Below, piece by piece: positions 60,301 through 64,000 of a DNA stretch of 64,000 bases. Position numbers and translations under genes: made by a program. Position 1 is the first letter of the stretch. Every line of letters starts with the position of its first letter. This DNA is from Phorcus lineatus (taxonomy: Eukaryota > Mollusca > Gastropoda > Trochida > Trochidae), in contig OV121096.1 of assembly GCA_921293015.1 (NCBI GenBank), positions 25,741,729 through 25,805,728 of the forward strand, given 5' to 3'. The notes under the pieces are model-generated. The model worked only from the letters and a program-made list of their open reading frames with translations. It searched no databases and was not told the origin of the DNA.

Positions 60301-62908
60301 ACCTTATATACATTTATGAATACAAGAAATTTCCATTTCACAATGTGAAATATATGTCTTTTAGATAGATATATTATTGTCCTCTTTACTAGAATTTATC
60401 GTCAAGTTTGTATATTGTAACATCAAAAGAATTTTCAGATAACCTTTTGTAGCTATCATATTTGAATAAAAGAAGAAATTTACTTGATAAGGGGCGTTAC
60501 GTAAGTTAAAATGCGCTCGAGTCAAACAGATTTATCGCAACAATGTTTTAATGAACTGCCTTCAGTATATTGATCCATATTAAGTTTTGTAGACTTTCCG
60601 AATTGTCAAAACAACCAATATTTTCAGAAACAAGGTAATTTCTTAACTGTTGGTATTGCACAAAGATTATCTCTGTTTCAGATCTTGCACCAAAAGTAGT
60701 TGCATGTCCAGAAAGCAAGAACATAACAACGCCAGATCGACGAATCCTGTATAAATGGAAGGAACCGGAGTTCAAGGATGTCAATGGAGAGACGTTAGTG
60801 GTCGAATCCAACTACCCAGAAAACCAGTACCGGTTTCCATGGCAACGAAGCCAAATTCAATATACGGCCCTGAAAAAGAGTAACGGCCAGAGAGCGGAGT
60901 GTAAATTCTACGTTGACGTGAAACGTACGTACTGGTACTTGCCAGTATTAAATCTTTGTATTTGAAGGGCGTAGAGAGTAAAAATGTCACCTCTGCATTT
61001 GATGCCGTAAACTATGTTTAGAAAGGTTGTAACTTTCACTTTGGGTGAAGGTAGTCATTCAAATAGAAGTATTACGGTAGGCAGGAACGTTATGAGCGAA
61101 AATATAAGCTATTTGAATACTCTATCGGATCGTTTCTAAATGGACTTTGTAACAGATTTAAAGCATTCGTCAATACATTATAACAGTATTATTAATCGGA
61201 TAATGTCCATCATTATAATAGAGCCTAGACTTTGTTAACAATTATGATTACAAATCACAATCGTAATCATGTCCCCCGCTGCAATCAAGAAATGAGTTAA
61301 AATGATAGATACATATCAGAGTTTCTACACAGTAGTGAGATTTTCATTGATTCTATTGATATTTTCCTTATGAAGAGGTACGCAAAACTGAGACAGCCAA
61401 CATCATAAACTCAGGGTTTGAATCTTGTGATGATACCAATACTTAAAGTTAACTTTCAACGCGACCACAAACCTGTAAAACAACGGTGTTGTCTCGTTTT
61501 TTAAATATAGCATTTATAAATTGTAGAAAACAAATTTTAAAGCATTCAGCTCCATGCGTACGCAGGTACTGTATGGAGCTGAATTCTGTTCTCCGCTCCG
61601 CACTTCGTGATACCAATTAAATGATGTTATCAATGTTTTCTCCGCACAGCTATTCCATGCAACGAGATCGCAGTTCCAAATAAAGGGTATGTGGCTTGCA
61701 CTAACTGGAACACCGACTATGGAAAGTTCTGTATGTTCGGCTGCACAGGCTCTTTTGAGATCCCGGAAGAGTTCGACCCTCGCACATGGGCAGTGTGTGG
61801 CAGTAGTGGGCAATGGACTCCCTCCAACCTGCTCAAACAATGCCAAGGTCAGTAGGTTTTTTAAGTAAGGCAATGGGGAGTGCGATGCTTGTAATTAATG
61901 TGATTTTGATTGAGAGGGCTGTGGATGTTTAGGGTTATTACAATTTGGCGCTTCTTGACTTGAATGGCTAACATTGTGACTATGGTTGAGGATGTGGCTT
62001 TGACGATGGCTGAGGCTGCAGCTGCGGCTTTGACTGTGGCTGAGAATGTGGCTTTGAATGTGTCTAAGAATGTGGCTTTGACTGTTGCTAAGAATGTGAC
62101 TTTGAATGTGGCGAAGGCTGGGTCTTTGACTGTGGCTGAAGCTGCGGCTGCGGCTTTGACTGTGGCTGATACTGGGTCCTTCACTGTGGCTGATACTGAT
62201 TTTTGACTGTGGCGGAGGCTTGGTCTTTCACTGTCGCTGAGGCTGCGGCTGCGTCTTTGACTGTGGCTGATACTGGGCCTTTCACTGTGGCTGATTCTGG
62301 GATTTTGACTGTTGCTGAGGCTGCGACTGTGGCTTCGATTATGGCTGTGGCTTTTTTGGGGGTTTGAATGTCTAGGCTACGACACCGGTAGTGACTGTAA
62401 CGACGACTTTGGCTTTGATCGGATTCATCATGAATATAAAAAAATGTATCTGCATGTCCCTTTTTTTAATTCATTTACATGTTCAATGAAATCCTGGGAT
62501 ACTTTGTTTTGGTCGTCACGTTAGTGGGATTTGGTAGAGGACAGTTAAAGCGGTTTCGGATAGCGTAGTTATAGGCGTGTTGGTGACAATGGCTGGGTAA
62601 GTGTTTAACAAGGCAAAACCCTTTAAACTCTCAAAGAAACGAACATCCAAGTAATACCCAAGTAATGTGTTTCAGTGACGTTTGGTGGAGGCGGAGACAC
62701 AGGCAAAGACGCACTTGGAAATGTGGACGAGTGTTTGACTGAAAGAAGCCAGGAAAACATAAAGCTTAAGTTCCTGAAAATCTTCAAGGACTCCGACTTT
62801 AAGAATTTTTGTTATAAAAAGATCGATGATTGTAACACAAAGAACGTTGAGGTTAAATGTTGGAACAGCGGTCTCCTGGGCGGATCTGAAGGATCTATGT
62901 TTGACTGA
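57069..62908 (+). CDS. Gene C: tandem paralogue of gene B, secreted 426 aa mosaic
   Basis: Exons: 57069-57399, 58413-58583, 59407-59511, 60682-60924, 61650-61847, 62676-62908. All introns are GT-AG, phase 1; 1281 coding bases with one TGA stop. The start is the ATG at 57069; in-frame sequence further upstream has no ATG near the signal peptide. Order: signal peptide (1-19), TSP1/EGF-like segment (to 110), sushi (111-167), EGF (168-202), HYR (203-283), sushi (284-349), four-Cys domain (350-426). Exon sizes match gene B exactly for both sushi exons (171 and 198 bases). Protein similarity is clear but moderate, so the duplication is not recent. An AATAAA at 62967-62972 is a good poly(A) candidate. 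Confidence 0.9.
57400..58412. other. Gene C intron 1
   Basis: Contains a pyrimidine-rich tract at about 57700-57790 (CTCTCCTTCT, TCTCTCA-type). Nothing else recognised. Confidence 0.45.
58413..58583 (+). CDS. Gene C exon 2: sushi domain
   Basis: Acceptor TTTACTTGCAG, donor GTACGT, 57 residues. Reads TCGKPPAVLNSKP, YECKKGYRIKG, IVCGDTGWNGTTPEC. Sequon NGT near the end. Confidence 0.88.
58783..59275 (+). pseudogene. L2/CR1-type LINE 3' end in gene C intron 2
   Basis: Broken frames read LQRVQNCAARLV, HDHISPVLQKLHWLPVKYRV, SSRTQTFGDRAF and LWNHLPQNLKSG. This is the recognisable C-terminus of L2/CR1-like ORF2, followed by a (TATG)n tail at about 59233-59262. Strongly 5' truncated. The frame at 58634-58936 belongs to it. 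Confidence 0.8.
59407..59511 (+). CDS. Gene C exon 3: EGF-like domain
   Basis: Acceptor TCTTTAAAG, donor GTAAGT, 35 residues. Six cysteines: PCEGVNCPLNEKCKPQG, YTCYCPKNAAC. The last loop lacks the usual glycines, so it is a slightly shortened EGF. Confidence 0.85.
59512..60681. other. Gene C intron 3
   Basis: AT-rich; no feature recognised. The open frame at 59692-59988 has no motif or splice support. Confidence 0.45.
60682..60924 (+). CDS. Gene C exon 4: HYR domain
   Basis: Acceptor CTCTGTTTCAG, donor GTACGT, 81 residues. Contains KVVACPESKNITTPDRR, YKWKEPEFKDVNGETLVV, FPWQRSQIQYTALKKSNG and CKFYVDV. Shares SNYPE, FPW and KSNG/RSNG-type blocks with gene B. Confidence 0.88.
60925..61649. 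other. Gene C intron 4
   Basis: No feature recognised. Confidence 0.4.
61650..61847 (+). CDS. Gene C exon 5: sushi domain 2
   Basis: Acceptor TCTCCGCACAG, donor GTCAGT, 66 residues. Reads PCNEIAVPNKGYVACTNW, FCMFGCTGSFEIPE, TWAVCGSSGQWTPS and QCQ. Confidence 0.88.
61960..62365. repeat. GC-richer minisatellite in gene C intron 5
   Basis: Units built of GCTGCGGCTTTGACTGTGGC- and AATGTGGCTTTGAATGTG-like blocks in multiples of 3. It is open in a plus frame (61964-62206) and a minus frame (62184-61861), as expected from period-3 repeats. Confidence 0.8.
62676..62908 (+). CDS. Gene C exon 6: C-terminal four-Cys domain and stop
   Basis: Acceptor ATGTGTTTCAG. Encodes 77 residues: a Gly-rich lead (GGGGDTGKDALG), then EC-x25-C-x6-C-x8-C containing FKDSDFKNFC. 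A short tail, WNSGLLGGSEGSMFD, is absent from gene B. Confidence 0.85.
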
Positions 62909-64000
62909 GGGAGATAACCCCACTTCCGTTTCCGGAATTTAACTGATTGTAAAATTTTGAAAAAGAAATAAAGAAAGCGAAATCGAAAATGTTGTTTCCT
63001 TTAAATGTTTGAATAATATTATTAGAACAAAAATGAAGATAACCCATATATTCATAAATTTATTAGAGATTAATAACCAAGCAACAATGTCATATTGATT
63101 ATACAAATCCAGTCAATGATATGTTCCCGAGCGATAACGTAGAACTATCATTCAAAAGGCACTAGTCCTGTAAATACTATATGTTATCTCGTGAGAAAAT
63201 TCATTTTTTAGCGCCAAAGGGTAATAAATTCGAATATAGAAGGAGTAGCAGTTCTTCGATGGTGAAATCAATCGTCGTAACGCGTATGGGCACATCTTTA
63301 AATAGGTCACTGACACAGCTTTGCCGTTCTGAAGCGAACAAAAAAAAGGCTAGAAAAGAAGTCACAGGCATAAGCCTTTTAGGACAGGAGTTAATCAAAA
63401 TATATAAAGTAGCTAAATATATATTGCATAAACTTTTATTATGAATTTGAAATTTGATCATTTAAAAAATGCAAGAACAGTGCCTTTCACTGTCGTTTCA
63501 TGGTGAATTGCATTCTCTCCAGACAGAGGTAGCTTCGTCATAAATTCCTATACAACTTCTGTCATAATATGAACATTTCTCGGTTTAGAAATGTAGACGT
63601 AATTATTGGATATGGTGCATAAGCATATTATTCACAGTCAATTATATTTAAAATTGTTCCACAAATTATTAATGTGTAACGTTCTAGTTTATTCCATATG
63701 ACAAAATAGAAACTGAATTTCGTACAAGAAAGTTAAATAGTAGTTAAATGTTGAAACGTCTTGAAATAGACAACAAAGTCAATTATGTTCTTTCTTGATA
63801 CGTATCTGACGTTTGTATATCTGCCTTAAGGGTAGCTTTAAGAAAAGTCAAGAGATAAAAAATTAATTCAACTCTCGTCTGCTGTTTTCAGGCCTTTAAA
63901 GGTTGGTTGCTTTTAATTGGCTGACAACTTATTACTAAACTTAATTCTTAATCATAAGTGACAATTAAACTCAAAATTGTCGATAAAAATGGTATGGTAC
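62909..64000. other. Gene C 3' flank
   Basis: Poly(A) signal AATAAA at 62967-62972; beyond that AT-rich DNA. The overlapping open frames at 63181-63461 on both strands show no motif I recognise. Confidence 0.45.

Noticed and set aside
63181-63461. Overlapping 86-87 residue frames on both strands
   Set aside because: No motif, no splice context and low-complexity composition.

Overview
This is a eukaryotic window with AT-rich, repeat-laden introns and short intron-bounded exons. The gene families (sushi/CCP, HYR, EGF, thrombospondin-1-like and ephrin-receptor-like modules joined at phase-1 introns) and the repeat types (tRNA-derived SINEs, LINE fragments, mariner/Tc fossils, palindromic MITEs with motifs such as CGAGCGAAAGCGAG) suggest an invertebrate animal. 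A spiralian, most likely a mollusc, is my inference; no single sequence proves it.

Three protein-coding genes can be assembled with canonical splice sites and consistent phases. Gene A (minus strand, start codon at 26173, running off the left edge) encodes a secreted SVEP1-like mosaic: signal peptide, a Cys-containing segment, an exon with a furin-type site, HYR, two sushi, HYR, two sushi, a 160-residue exon with an unnamed four-cysteine domain, and an ephrin-receptor-like repeat. Twelve exons are visible. Genes B (39689-48889, 415 aa) and C (57069-62908, 426 aa) lie on the plus strand as tandem paralogues. Both have six exons, the same phases and the same order: signal peptide plus TSP1/EGF-like exon, sushi, EGF, HYR, sushi, C-terminal four-cysteine domain. 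The HYR, sushi and four-cysteine modules of B and C are also adjacent in A, so the locus looks like one family of extracellular adhesion or recognition proteins that expanded by duplication. B and C stop just after the four-cysteine domain, where A carries an RTKR site.

The rest is mostly transposon-derived. The left 9 kb holds several copies of a TTAA-target MITE. The 12 kb intron 1 of gene A holds a LINE fossil between ~205 bp direct repeats, a transposon-like element full of CCTAATTAGG palindromes inserted in that LINE, a mariner fossil and a SINE. Between A and B, a ~4.9 kb foldback-type element with inverted tandem arrays interrupts a Tc1-like transposase fossil. Between B and C are SINE, LINE, hairpin and MITE remnants. 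No bacterial-type operon, CRISPR array or rRNA was seen.
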